This document shows positions 9,775 through 18,133 of a stretch of 64,000 bases of DNA, piece by piece. Made by a program: the position numbers and the translations under genes. Position 1 is the stretch's first letter; each line of letters opens with the position of its first letter. Under the pieces are notes generated by a model. The model searched no databases, was not told the DNA's origin, and saw nothing but the letters and a program-made list of their open reading frames with translations. Source of the DNA: JAGQLF01 sp964437465 (GTDB lineage: Bacteria; Patescibacteriota; Dojkabacteria; J137). The stretch covers positions 1 through 64,000 of the forward strand of contig CAYTGI010000003.1 in the NCBI GenBank assembly GCA_964437465.1, given 5' to 3'.

Positions 9775-9777
9775 ATA

Positions 9778-10407
9778 ATGTTATATAAAGAGGTTTTGCC
9801 AAAAAGATCATATGATCTCTTAGAGGAGATTATGTTAAATCAGGATTTTGATGACTTTTATCTAGCTGGCGGGACAGCTTTAGCACTTCAACTTGGACAT
9901 AGAATATCAATTGACTTAGACTTTTTTACACAAAGTCAGTTCCCGATCTCACTTCTAAATGCATTTCCAGATAACTATACAACCAACTACGCAAGAAGAA
10001 ATTCTATTCAAGTTATTTCGAGAGAAACTAAAGTTGAATTTATTTACTGGGCATTTCCGATTACAAAAGAAAAAAAAGTAGTTCAAGGTTTGAGACTTCT
10101 CGATCCAATTGACATTGGCTTGATGAAGCTTTTAGCGATACAGGGAAGAACGACTAAAAAGGATATTGTCGATTTGTATATTATTGATAAAGAAGTAATA
10201 AAATTAGAGGAATTAATTAAGCTATTCCAAGAACACTATCCAAAAGAAAGTTTTAATCTCTATCAAAGTTTCAAAGATATTTTCAATACAAAAAAAATTC
10301 ATAGTGACCCTATGCCTAACATGAACACAGAATGTAACTTTAATGAGATTTTTGAGATGATGAAAGAGTTAGTAATTGGGGTTGTTAAGAAAGATTTTTT
10401 AAGTTGA
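9778..10407 (+). CDS. AbiEii/AbiGii-family nucleotidyltransferase toxin
   Basis: 209 residues. The nucleotidyltransferase signature is clear: 'LAGGTALALQ', then 'HRISIDLDFF' (metal-binding D-x-D), and later 'LMKLLAIQGRTTKKDIVDLY' with the conserved K…R…KD..D pattern of PF08843. Known members are toxins of type IV toxin-antitoxin or abortive-infection systems and modify tRNA or other substrates with nucleotides. All the key residues I can recognise are present, so it is likely active. It follows the small DUF6922-like gene with 4 nt between, forming a two-gene module. Confidence 0.85.
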   Translation: MLYKEVLPKRSYDLLEEIMLNQDFDDFYLAGGTALALQLGHRISIDLDFFTQSQFPISLLNAFPDNYTTNYARRNSIQVISRETKVEFIYWAFPITKEKKVVQGLRLLDPIDIGLMKLLAIQGRTTKKDIVDLYIIDKEVIKLEELIKLFQEHYPKESFNLYQSFKDIFNTKKIHSDPMPNMNTECNFNEIFEMMKELVIGVVKKDFLS

Positions 10408-10445
10408 TGAATTTGAATTTAATAAATGTTAATTTGAATTAAGGT

Positions 10446-10451
10446 TATAAA
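10446..10451 (+). promoter_or_regulatory. -10 element, leaderless start
   Basis: TATAAA ends 6 nt before the ATG at 10458, so transcription would begin at or next to the start codon. Confidence 0.45.
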
Positions 10452-10457
10452 TAAAAA

Positions 10458-10805
10458 ATGATTTTAAGTTCAGTACCATCAGATACAAATAATGAGCCTC
10501 AGAATCAAAACAACGGTTCAGACGATACTACTCCACCTCACTATCCAGACTCACAAACAACAGATAGAATAAAGAATCTTGCCTATGTTGGAACAGCACT
10601 AAATGAAACTGCGAGCGATACAACTTTTATGACAAATTTTTATGTTGCGAAAGAATCTCTACTAAGATTTAAAGAGGGAATAGATAGGTTAAATTTAGAT
10701 AGTGCATCCAAGAAAGGTATGTATGACTTAATAGAATATCTGGATCAGAAGATTGACAAAAGAATTAAGTATGCGAACACAACTGGTGAAAAACCAATGA
10801 CTTAA
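10458..10805 (+). CDS. Small hydrophilic protein of unknown function
   Basis: 115 residues, no signal peptide or membrane segment. The first 40 residues are Asn/Gln/Ser/Pro-rich and probably disordered; the rest forms a helical segment 'FYVAKESLLRFKEGIDRL'. No family recognised. It may be transcribed from its own -10 at 10446. Its coding end contains or abuts the promoter of the helicase leader. Confidence 0.6.
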   Translation: MILSSVPSDTNNEPQNQNNGSDDTTPPHYPDSQTTDRIKNLAYVGTALNETASDTTFMTNFYVAKESLLRFKEGIDRLNLDSASKKGMYDLIEYLDQKIDKRIKYANTTGEKPMT

Positions 10806-10816
10806 GTCTATATCTG

Positions 10817-10825
10817 TGATATAAT
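10817..10825 (+). promoter_or_regulatory. Extended -10 promoter of the helicase leader
   Basis: TGaTATAAT is a perfect extended -10. Predicted transcription start is near 10832, giving a leader of about 113 nt before the helicase ATG at 10945, in contrast to the many leaderless genes around it. Confidence 0.65.
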
Positions 10826-10830
10826 GTAAC

Positions 10831-10885
10831 TGCTCCCATTCCCTGGTTAGGGAATATTAAGGAGCAATGACTGCTCCGAAGTCAT
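10831..10885 (+). promoter_or_regulatory. Structured leader with mutually exclusive hairpins (candidate RNA switch)
   Basis: Segment 1 TGCTCC (10831-10836) and segment 3 TGCTCC (10872-10877) are identical, and both can pair with segment 2 GGAGCA (10861-10866). In state A, 1 pairs with 2 and encloses the perfect hairpin ATTCCC-tggtta-GGGAAT (10838-10855), leaving ATGACT-gctccga-AGTCAT (10867-10885) free to form. In state B, 2 pairs with 3 across a 5-nt loop, which breaks the last hairpin. The DEAD-box gene starts 59 nt downstream. Temperature or autoregulation is a reasonable guess. I recognise no known riboswitch family. Confidence 0.5.
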
Positions 10886-10944
10886 CACTTAAACTAAAGA
10901 ATAAGTATTTGGATTGTGGTCGTGTTTAATTTTTATAAAAATAA

Positions 10945-12267
10945 ATGAAAGATAATAAACAAAGATTCTCTAAGAGAGGGTCCAACAAAGATAGAAGAAA
11001 TTTTAAAAATAAGAAAGGATCAGGAGGAGGATATCAAAAAAATCCAAGATTCAACAATAATAGAAATAACAAAAGTAGAGGAAATAGGGGTTCTAGAGGT
11101 GATCGTATAAATATACCTTTAGAAAAGTTGTTTAATAAAAGACAAGAAGGTGAGGTAGAAGCAGAGTTTAAGCCAATGTTTAGGATTGAAGACTTACCTA
11201 TAGATGATAGATTAAAGCAAAATGTCATAAGCAAAGGTTTTAAAAATCTTACGCCAATTCAAGATCAAGCTATTCCAGCTTCTGTAATAGGCCAAGATGT
11301 TGTTGGTATTGCTGATACTGGTAGTGGAAAAACAGCTGCATTTCTAATTCCTGCTATTAATAAAACTATTCAAGATCCTAAAAAAAATGTACTAATCATT
11401 ACTCCAACAAGAGAGTTAGCTCTTCAAATTAATAAGGAATTTAGAGATCTTGCTAAAGGATTAAATATATTTTCTGCAGTATGTATTGGTGGAACAAATA
11501 TGAAAAACCAAGTTTTTTTCTTAAGAAAGAAACATAATTTTGTTATAGGAACCCCGGGTAGAATACTAGATTTGGTAAGAACAAAAAACTTAAAGCTAAA
11601 CAATACACACACATTAATTTTAGATGAAGTAGATAGAATGTTAGATATGGGGTTTATTGATGATGTAAAAGAGATTATTAATAATGTACCCTCATATAGA
11701 CAAACATTATTCTACTCAGCAACGAATTCTAAACCAGTCTACAACTTAATGAGGAAGTTCTTAGCAGTAGATCATGCAACCTTCTCTGTTAAAAAAAGAG
11801 ATACTAGTAAAAATGTTGATCAAGACATTATAGAGGTAACTATCAATGATTCAAAAGAAGAAGTACTATTATCAATCTTGAACCAAGATAATGTAGAAAA
11901 GACAATTGTATTTGTTAGAACAAAAAGATTCGCAGAAAAATTAACTAGCTATCTTCAAAAAAATAAAATGAAGGTTGTATCACTTCATGGTGATAAATCT
12001 CAGAATCAACGAAAAAGAAGCTTAGAACTTTTCAAACAGGACAAAGTTGATATTCTCGTAGCTACCGATGTTGCAGCTAGAGGTCTAGATATTCCAGATG
12101 TTAGTCACGTTATCAACTATGATCTTCCTGAGAATTATGAGGATTATATTCATAGGGTTGGAAGAACAGGAAGAGCTGACAATGTAGGATCTGCACTAAA
12201 TTTTGTCGATCATAAAAAATTAACAAATAGAGAAAGAGAAGAACTTTCAAAGATTAAAAGCTCATAG
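10945..12267 (+). CDS. DEAD-box ATP-dependent RNA helicase
   Basis: Residues 1-55 are basic, Asn/Gly/Arg-rich and disordered, a likely RNA-binding tail. The core carries Q motif 'LTPIQDQAIPA', Walker A 'ADTGSGKTAA', 'PTRELA', motif II as DEVD ('LILDEVDRMLDMG') in place of DEAD, 'SAT', 'VFVRTK', 'ATDVAARGLDIPDV' and 'HRVGRTGR'. The protein remodels RNA, most likely in ribosome assembly or cold adaptation. No C-terminal extension follows the core. Its long structured leader suggests post-transcriptional control. The start ATG is preceded by A/T only, without a Shine-Dalgarno sequence. Confidence 0.93.
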   Translation: MKDNKQRFSKRGSNKDRRNFKNKKGSGGGYQKNPRFNNNRNNKSRGNRGSRGDRINIPLEKLFNKRQEGEVEAEFKPMFRIEDLPIDDRLKQNVISKGFKNLTPIQDQAIPASVIGQDVVGIADTGSGKTAAFLIPAINKTIQDPKKNVLIITPTRELALQINKEFRDLAKGLNIFSAVCIGGTNMKNQVFFLRKKHNFVIGTPGRILDLVRTKNLKLNNTHTLILDEVDRMLDMGFIDDVKEIINNVPSYRQTLFYSATNSKPVYNLMRKFLAVDHATFSVKKRDTSKNVDQDIIEVTINDSKEEVLLSILNQDNVEKTIVFVRTKRFAEKLTSYLQKNKMKVVSLHGDKSQNQRKRSLELFKQDKVDILVATDVAARGLDIPDVSHVINYDLPENYEDYIHRVGRTGRADNVGSALNFVDHKKLTNREREELSKIKSS

Positions 12268-12320
12268 ATGCTAGTCATCAGTCCTGAAATTGTGTAAAGT
12301 TATTCATAGCTATTGAAATT

Positions 12321-14168
12321 ATGCTTGAAGGACTTTATAGACTATTAATTGGTCAAAAATACAAGGATTATGAAGAGGATAGATTAATATCTCTTTTTTT
12401 TACCAACATTTTTTCGATTCTTGGATTCTTAATCATATTAGCCTATGGTATTGTTAACCTGTACTTTGGGTTTTTCCTGCCTGCTTTTATGGAGATAGCT
12501 TCTTCATTTATTTTATTACTAGTCTTTATATATACAAGAAAATCAGGGGATCCTACTAGCTTCAATTATGTAAAAATTGCACTAATTGTTGGTCTGTATG
12601 TATATGTATTTTTAACTGGAGGTTCTCAAGGGACCGGTTTTCTTTGGGTATACACTTTTCCAGTAGCTATTTTCGCAATAACATCTAGTTCTGTAGCAAT
12701 AGCAGTAACATTATTTTTTTACTCATTTTTAATCATATTTCAAGTATTAAATTTAATAGGTATTTATTCTTTACCTTACACAGCTGAGGATGTAAATACA
12801 TTTCTTTTTAGTATTGTTGTTGTTACAGCTGTTGTGTATTTGCTTAGAGTAAATTTGGAAAAAAGTAACAAAACTATAACGGAGCAAAGAGTAGAGCTTC
12901 AAAGGCTAAATCAAAGATACACATCTGAATTAGAAAAGAAAAGTATTTTAGAAAAAGATTTTACATTAACAATAAAGAAGTTTAAAGATCAAAATAGTCA
13001 ACTTGAAAATACAAAGGTGGCAATGATTAACCTCCTTGAAGATATCAATGAGGAGAAGAATAGATCTCAAGAGCAAACAGATAGATTAAAGCAGTTTGAA
13101 GAAGCAGTGGAAAATGCTAATGATCATATAGTGTTTACTTCAACAGACGGGGAAATAATCTATGCTAATAAAGCTGTCGAAGAGACCACTGGATTTGAGA
13201 AAGAAGAGATTATTGGCAAAACTCCTCGAATTTGGGGTGGGCAAATGTCGAAAGAGTTCTATGATGAGTTCTGGCGGACAATAAAGTATGATAAAAAAAT
13301 ATTTAAAGGTGAGGTAATAAATAGAAAGAAAAATGGAGAACTATATACAGCAAGTATTCAATCTATACCAATTTTAGGAGACTCTGGAGAAATAAAGTTT
13401 TTTGTTGGAATAGAAAGAGATATTACTGAGGATAAAGAAATTGAAAAACTAAAGTCTGAGTTTGTTTCTATAGCTTCACATCAATTAAGAACCCCAGCAA
13501 CAGGTGTAAAATGGTTTACTGAAATATTACTAGATGATAAAGCAGGAGAGCTTAACGATCAACAACGAGAATATATGAAAGAGGTATATCACAGTAATGA
13601 AAGAATGCTTAAGTTAATTAATGATCTCTTAAACGTATCTCGAATAGAAACTGGAAAGAAGTTTACGATAGAAATTAAAACTGTTGATGCAGCAGATATA
13701 ATAAATCAAGAGATTAAAAATATGAAAATTATAGCCGAAAAGAAGAATATAACCATCTTAAAAGATGAAAGTATTCCTAAAAAATTAGAGATAGACTTAG
13801 ATCCAGATAAATTTTCTCAAGTTATAAAAAATCTTATTGATAATGGAATAAAGTACTCACCAGAAAAAACAAAAGTAACTGTGGGGCTTCGTGAGGAGGA
13901 AGATAATGCTGTTTTCTGGGTTAAAGATGAAGGAATTGGAATTCCTGTCGCTCAGCAAGATAGAATATTTGAGAAATTCTTTAGGGCAGATAATGTCCTT
14001 AAAGCTGACACTGATGGAACAGGTTTAGGACTATATATTGTAAAGGCTATTGTAGAAGGACATCAAGGTAGTGTTAGTTTTGAAACGGAAGAAGGTAAAG
14101 GTACAACATTTTTCATTAGTTTTCCAAAAGAACAACACAGTAAAGATAAGAGAACTATAAGAGTTTAA
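12321..14168 (+). CDS. Membrane PAS-domain sensor histidine kinase
   Basis: Domain order: six membrane segments (about 25-185), a coiled coil (about 190-250), PAS (about 255-365, with 'GEIIYANKAVEETTGF' and 'VGIERDITEDKE'), HisKA with phosphoacceptor 'ASHQLRTP', and HATPase with N box 'NLIDNGIKYSP', 'DEGIGIP' and 'GTGLGLYIVKAI'. All catalytic motifs are intact. No response regulator is adjacent, so its partner is unknown; the OmpR-type regulator at 16195 has its own kinase. Stop codon shares TTAA (14165-14168) with the convergent dehydrogenase gene. Confidence 0.9.
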   Translation: MLEGLYRLLIGQKYKDYEEDRLISLFFTNIFSILGFLIILAYGIVNLYFGFFLPAFMEIASSFILLLVFIYTRKSGDPTSFNYVKIALIVGLYVYVFLTGGSQGTGFLWVYTFPVAIFAITSSSVAIAVTLFFYSFLIIFQVLNLIGIYSLPYTAEDVNTFLFSIVVVTAVVYLLRVNLEKSNKTITEQRVELQRLNQRYTSELEKKSILEKDFTLTIKKFKDQNSQLENTKVAMINLLEDINEEKNRSQEQTDRLKQFEEAVENANDHIVFTSTDGEIIYANKAVEETTGFEKEEIIGKTPRIWGGQMSKEFYDEFWRTIKYDKKIFKGEVINRKKNGELYTASIQSIPILGDSGEIKFFVGIERDITEDKEIEKLKSEFVSIASHQLRTPATGVKWFTEILLDDKAGELNDQQREYMKEVYHSNERMLKLINDLLNVSRIETGKKFTIEIKTVDAADIINQEIKNMKIIAEKKNITILKDESIPKKLEIDLDPDKFSQVIKNLIDNGIKYSPEKTKVTVGLREEEDNAVFWVKDEGIGIPVAQQDRIFEKFFRADNVLKADTDGTGLGLYIVKAIVEGHQGSVSFETEEGKGTTFFISFPKEQHSKDKRTIRV

Positions 14169-15364
14169 TTTAGATTTATTCTGTAAATTTTATCATCACC
14201 TTCTCTTACTTCTCCTCTTCCGTCTCTATTTGAAGTTGTGAAATAAACATTATTATCTGGACCTTGTTTTAACTCACGTATTCTTCCATACTCGTTATTG
14301 GCAATACTACCTATTTGAGTAACCTCATCTCCTTTTATCTTAAGCACAATTATCCCCTCTCCCCTTAATGCAGCAACTAATAAAATATTATCCCAGTCGG
14401 TATTAGTACCTTCAATAAACAGTATACTTCCAGGTGCAATTGCAGGAGTGTATTGAATGATAGGTGTAAACATATTATTACTTGTCTCCTCTCCTCTAAT
14501 TATGGGCCAACCATAATTCTGACCTCTTCGAATTAAGTTTATTTCATCTTGCCCTGTTCCTCCATCAAAACCAGATGGGCCATGTTCAGATTGATACATT
14601 TCTTTAGTTTCTGGATGCCAATCCATACCTTGAGCATTTCTATGTCCTAATGACCATATTTCACCTCTAGCTTCAGGATTGTTTAAAAATGGATTATCAT
14701 CCGGTATAGAACCATCTTTATTTATTCTTAACGTTTTTCCAGCTAATGATGAAAGATCTTGAGCCAATTCTTTCTGCGCAACATCTCCTGTTGTAATATA
14801 TAGCTTACCATCAGGACCAAATCCTAGCTCACCTCCTGAATGAACTCTTCCTGAAGGGATATCCTCAATGAGTGAGTCAACTTTACTTAGTGTTTCATTT
14901 TGATATAAGTATTTGTCAACTCTTAACAATACCTCAGAATTTGATGAATTATATGTATGGTAAATATAAATGAATGAATTTTGACTAAATTCAGGATCTT
15001 TTTTCATATCCATTAATCCTGCCTCACCTATTGATACTATTTCATTGGATAAATCTAAAATAGGCTCATCTAGTACTACCCCATCTTTTATAATTTTAAT
15101 TTGTCCGGTTCTTTCAGTAACTAAGGTAGTCTCTTCATCAATAAAAACTATTGACCAAGGAATCTCTAGATCTGAAGCATAAAGATCAACCTGTATTAAG
15201 TCTAAATTTACTAAATCATTATTTTCTGAATTTAGCGATCTATTAGTACTAGCAAAAGGGGGTAAAATATCGAATTGGAAAAGTAAAAATAATATTACAA
15301 ATAATGCAGTTGAAAGCAAACCAACTGTTATAGAGAGAAATAAAGTAACTCTTCTATAGTTCAT
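14165..15364 (-). CDS. Exported PQQ-type glucose/sorbosone dehydrogenase-like protein
   Basis: One N-terminal membrane anchor or uncleaved signal (about 8-30) precedes a six-bladed propeller typical of the GSDH family: 'LEIPWSIVFID', 'RTGQIKIIKDG', 'GRVHSGGELGFGPDGKLYI', 'GHRNAQGMDWHPET', 'EHGPSGFDGGTGQDEIN', 'GQNYGWP'. The conserved 'SGGELGFGPDG' and 'GHRN' stretches are intact. Known members oxidise sugars outside the cytoplasmic membrane with PQQ; no PQQ synthesis genes are visible, so cofactor or substrate may come from the environment. Start overlaps the msrB stop by 4 nt (ATGA), indicating one transcript. Confidence 0.85.
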   Translation of the reverse strand: MNYRRVTLFLSITVGLLSTALFVILFLLFQFDILPPFASTNRSLNSENNDLVNLDLIQVDLYASDLEIPWSIVFIDEETTLVTERTGQIKIIKDGVVLDEPILDLSNEIVSIGEAGLMDMKKDPEFSQNSFIYIYHTYNSSNSEVLLRVDKYLYQNETLSKVDSLIEDIPSGRVHSGGELGFGPDGKLYITTGDVAQKELAQDLSSLAGKTLRINKDGSIPDDNPFLNNPEARGEIWSLGHRNAQGMDWHPETKEMYQSEHGPSGFDGGTGQDEINLIRRGQNYGWPIIRGEETSNNMFTPIIQYTPAIAPGSILFIEGTNTDWDNILLVAALRGEGIIVLKIKGDEVTQIGSIANNEYGRIRELKQGPDNNVYFTTSNRDGRGEVREGDDKIYRINLN

Positions 15365-15768
15365 TTTATTTCCTCGAAATTAAGTGCTAAGGAATTAATA
15401 CAATATCTTTTTCCGGTTTTTTCAGCTGGACCATCATTAAAAACATGTCCAAGGTGAGAACCGCAATTGGAGCAAATCACTTCATCTCTTATCATTCCGT
15501 GTGATCTATCTTCTTTTACATCAATTTTATTTGAACTAATAGCATCATAGAAACTAGGCCAACCTGATCCTGATTCAAATTTAGTATGTGAGGAGAATAA
15601 GGGTTCAGCACAAACAATGCATTTGTATATACCAGTTTTTTTGTTACCTAGAAGATGTCCTGAAAAGGGAGCTTCTGTACCTCCTAATACACATACCTCG
15701 TATTGTTCTTTTGATAACTTTTCTTTTAATTCTTGTTTTTTCTCTTCATCCATACTTAATGTTATCAA
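15361..15768 (-). CDS. msrB: Peptide-methionine (R)-S-oxide reductase
   Basis: Repairs methionine-R-sulfoxide in oxidised proteins. Zinc ligands 'CIVC' and 'CSNC', the fold signature 'FESGSGWPSFYDAI', 'SHLGHVFNDGP' and the catalytic Cys in 'RYCINS' are all present. Length 135 is normal for a stand-alone MsrB with no signal peptide. Two starts are possible: ATG at 15768 or ATG at 15753 (MDEEKK); the second gives a more typical N-terminus. It is upstream of, and overlaps, the sugar dehydrogenase gene. Confidence 0.95.
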   Translation of the reverse strand: MITLSMDEEKKQELKEKLSKEQYEVCVLGGTEAPFSGHLLGNKKTGIYKCIVCAEPLFSSHTKFESGSGWPSFYDAISSNKIDVKEDRSHGMIRDEVICSNCGSHLGHVFNDGPAEKTGKRYCINSLALNFEEIK

Positions 15769-15818
15769 AATTTGAGGTAGATTAAATAAGTTTTATGCCT
15801 AATAAATTTATATTAAAA

Positions 15819-16077
15819 AACTTACGAGAAGTAGGGGTCTGGGGGACTTAGCAGTCAACCATGCGAGTAAGTTAGACTTGCTAAGCCCCCAGGACTTTTG
15901 CATACTTTTAGTCATAAAAGTATGTATATAAACTTTTTCTTATCCCTGTACTTTTTATAACTAAAAAGTACCAAAAAGTTTTGGGAAGAATTCCAGCCTA
16001 TCTCTCAGTTACTCTTTGAGGCACGCATATCAAGGAGAATTCTCCCCCTGCCTGCCGTCAGACAGGCAAAACCTCAT
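15819..16077 (+). repeat. 259-bp noncoding serial-hairpin element, copy A
   Basis: Near-identical (only scattered differences by eye) to the reverse complement of 32247-32505. It has no ORF. It is a string of hairpins: 15839-15892 (CTGGGGG-CTTAGCA paired with TGCTAAG-CCCCCAG), 15901-15924 (9-bp stem, 6-nt loop), 15948-15971 (9-bp stem, 6-nt loop), 15971-15984, palindrome GGAGAATTCTCC at 16034-16045 and a TGCCTG/CAGGCA stem to about 16067. No terminal inverted repeats or target duplication are evident. Either a small nonautonomous mobile element or a conserved structured RNA. The remainder of the 15785-16194 gap shows only the promoter below. Confidence 0.85.
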
Positions 16078-16182
16078 GATACTATTACTTTATTTTGCTA
16101 GTTTGTAAAACTGGATATAAAACTTATGATATGTGATAAAAAACGTAACTCCTTTCTTCATACAACTTTCACATAACTTTGA

Positions 16183-16188
16183 TAGAAT
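16183..16188 (+). promoter_or_regulatory. -10 element, leaderless start of response regulator
   Basis: TAGAAT ends 6 nt before the ATG at 16195. Confidence 0.5.
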
Positions 16189-16194
16189 CACTAT

Positions 16195-16872
16195 ATGAAG
16201 ATATTAGTAGTAGAAGACGAAGATACAATACGAGAGGTCGAAAAAGCCTATCTTCTTAGAGCTGGCTTCAAGATAATTGAAGCAGAAGATGGTAAAGAGG
16301 CATTAGAGAAATTTAAAAACGATAAATTTGACTTAGTACTGTTAGATCTAAATTTACCCTATATTGACGGTATAGAAGTTTGTAAAAAAATTAGGCAAAC
16401 AAGTAATGTTCCTCTTATAATGGCTACAGCTAGAGTTGAGGAGATTGATGAAATTGTTGGTTTAGAGATAGGAGCAGATGATTATATTAAAAAACCTTTT
16501 TCTCCTTCTGTTCTTGTCGCAAGGGTTCAATCTCTTTTAAGAAGATCAGGACACGAAGTGATAGAAATTCAAGGTCTAATTATTGACCCTGAGAAAATGC
16601 TCGTAAAAGTTGCCGAAAAAGAAGTTAATCTTACGACAACTCAGTTCAATATTCTATACACACTTGCAAGTAAACCCGGAAAGGTATTTACTAGAGATGA
16701 AATTTTAGATAAAGCATATGACGAAACACTTCCTAAAGACGTACTTGATAGGACTGTAGATGCTCATATTAAAAGTATTAGAAAAGCTATTGAGAAAAAT
16801 CCGAAAAAACCTGAATTTGTAATTACTGTAATTGGCAAGGGGTATAAATTTAATGAAGAAAAAAGTAACTAA
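16195..16872 (+). CDS. OmpR/PhoB-family response regulator
   Basis: Receiver domain (1-115) with acidic pocket 'VVEDED', phosphoacceptor Asp in 'DLVLLDLNLP', the conserved Thr region 'IMATA' and Lys in 'DDYIKKPF'. Winged-helix DNA-binding domain (about 128-222) with 'LTTTQFNILYTLASKPGKVF' and 'RTVDAHIKSIRKAI'. The kinase gene overlaps its 3' end by 20 nt, so the two form a classical two-component pair. Likely targets include its own operon and perhaps the exported protein at 18134. Confidence 0.95.
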   Translation: MKILVVEDEDTIREVEKAYLLRAGFKIIEAEDGKEALEKFKNDKFDLVLLDLNLPYIDGIEVCKKIRQTSNVPLIMATARVEEIDEIVGLEIGADDYIKKPFSPSVLVARVQSLLRRSGHEVIEIQGLIIDPEKMLVKVAEKEVNLTTTQFNILYTLASKPGKVFTRDEILDKAYDETLPKDVLDRTVDAHIKSIRKAIEKNPKKPEFVITVIGKGYKFNEEKSN

Positions 16873-18052
16873 TACAAAAAACACATTTTTCAAAGAAGTT
16901 TATTCAGATTTTCTAAAGATTTCTAGAAAGACAAGTGTAAAAATAGCAATAGTAGTATCTCTTGCAATGCTTACTCTTTTGGCTTTATTAAATTTAGTAG
17001 TTATAGAAAGAAGTAAAGATACTTTTGTAAATGTTATTAAGACAATTACAATAGGTCCAGTTGATGGAGGTAATATAGTTTTAGAGAGGGAAGAAGTTAG
17101 GCAGTATAATATTCTCCATTTCTTTCAAGATGGGACCGAAAGACCAACACCACTTCAAGAAGAATTTGTTGAGCAATTTCAGGCATCTTTAATAAGTGTT
17201 AGTTTGATCGCAATAGTTGTTTCATTGGTCATCGGTTTTGTTTCCTCTCAGATTTTTACTAGGCCTTTAAGGTCCTTAAGCTCGGGTATGCGTAATTTAA
17301 GAAATAATGATTATAACCTAAGATTAAAAAATATTGGTTCAGAAGAGTTTGATGAAGTAATCTGTGAGTTTAATAGACTTACAGATGAGCTATCTAAGGT
17401 TGAATCATTGAGAAAAGATTTAATTTCAGACACCTCGCATGAACTTAAAACTCCAATAACAAGTTTACTTGGACAGTTAAACGGTATTAAAGAAGGTGTT
17501 TTTGAACTTGATGGAAAGAGAACAGACCTTCTAATAAATCAAGTAGAAAGATTAGCTGAAATAGTTAATAGACTTCAAGAATTTTCAAGAATACAAAGTA
17601 ATCAGATAAAAATTAAAAAGAAAAGGATAGAATTCCTAACTTTTTTGAAAAATATTTTCTCTCAGTTTGAACAGGATTTAAAAAATAATAAGATTAAACA
17701 AAAATTTAATATTGATAAAGGCTTTGTTGTAAATGGAGATGAATACCTTCTCGAACAAGTTTTTTCAAACTTAATTCAAAATGCAATTAAATACTCAAAA
17801 GCAAGTAAAATTATAGTTACAGCAAATGAAAAATTAATTGAGTTTACTGATGATGGCATAGGAATTGCAGATACTGATAAGCCGTACATTTTTGAACGAT
17901 TTTATAGAGTCGAAAAATCAAGAAATAGAAAAACAGGTGGTTTAGGTTTAGGCCTTGCTATTGTAAAAGAGATTGTAGAATCTCATGGATGGAAAATAAA
18001 AGTAAAAGATAATATTCCAAGAGGGACAAAGTTTATTATAAGCCTTCAATAA
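16853..18052 (+). CDS. Sensor histidine kinase paired with the OmpR-type regulator
   Basis: I take ATG at 16853 because AAGGGGT lies 10 nt upstream and the earlier TTG (16832) would only add seven residues. Two membrane segments (about 27-52 and 110-135 of this start) flank an extracytoplasmic loop of about 60 residues; HAMP follows ('RPLRSLSSGMRNL'), then HisKA with 'SDTSHELKTP', and HATPase with 'NLIQNAIKYS', 'DDGIGI' and 'GGLGLGLAIVKEI'. The sensor loop is too short for a Cache or PAS fold. Signal unknown. Confidence 0.93.
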   Translation: MKKKVTNTKNTFFKEVYSDFLKISRKTSVKIAIVVSLAMLTLLALLNLVVIERSKDTFVNVIKTITIGPVDGGNIVLEREEVRQYNILHFFQDGTERPTPLQEEFVEQFQASLISVSLIAIVVSLVIGFVSSQIFTRPLRSLSSGMRNLRNNDYNLRLKNIGSEEFDEVICEFNRLTDELSKVESLRKDLISDTSHELKTPITSLLGQLNGIKEGVFELDGKRTDLLINQVERLAEIVNRLQEFSRIQSNQIKIKKKRIEFLTFLKNIFSQFEQDLKNNKIKQKFNIDKGFVVNGDEYLLEQVFSNLIQNAIKYSKASKIIVTANEKLIEFTDDGIGIADTDKPYIFERFYRVEKSRNRKTGGLGLGLAIVKEIVESHGWKIKVKDNIPRGTKFIISLQ

Positions 18053-18133
18053 AATTAACCTGAATTTCATACCAGTTTCATAAATATGTTTTAGTATTTA
18101 TATTGTAAGGTATTATTTTTTAAATCCTTCTAT

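Noticed and set aside
10831..10885. Known riboswitch or 6S/tmRNA
   Set aside because: No conserved core of a family I know is recognisable, and the segment is too short for 6S or tmRNA.
15819..16077. CRISPR array
   Set aside because: The palindromes differ in sequence, are not separated by regular spacers, and no cas gene is in the window.
15819..16077. Insertion sequence
   Set aside because: No transposase frame, no terminal inverted repeats and no target-site duplication at either copy.
16832..16852. TTG start for the sensor kinase
   Set aside because: The ATG at 16853 has a purine-rich AAGGGGT at a good distance and gives a normal basic N-terminus.
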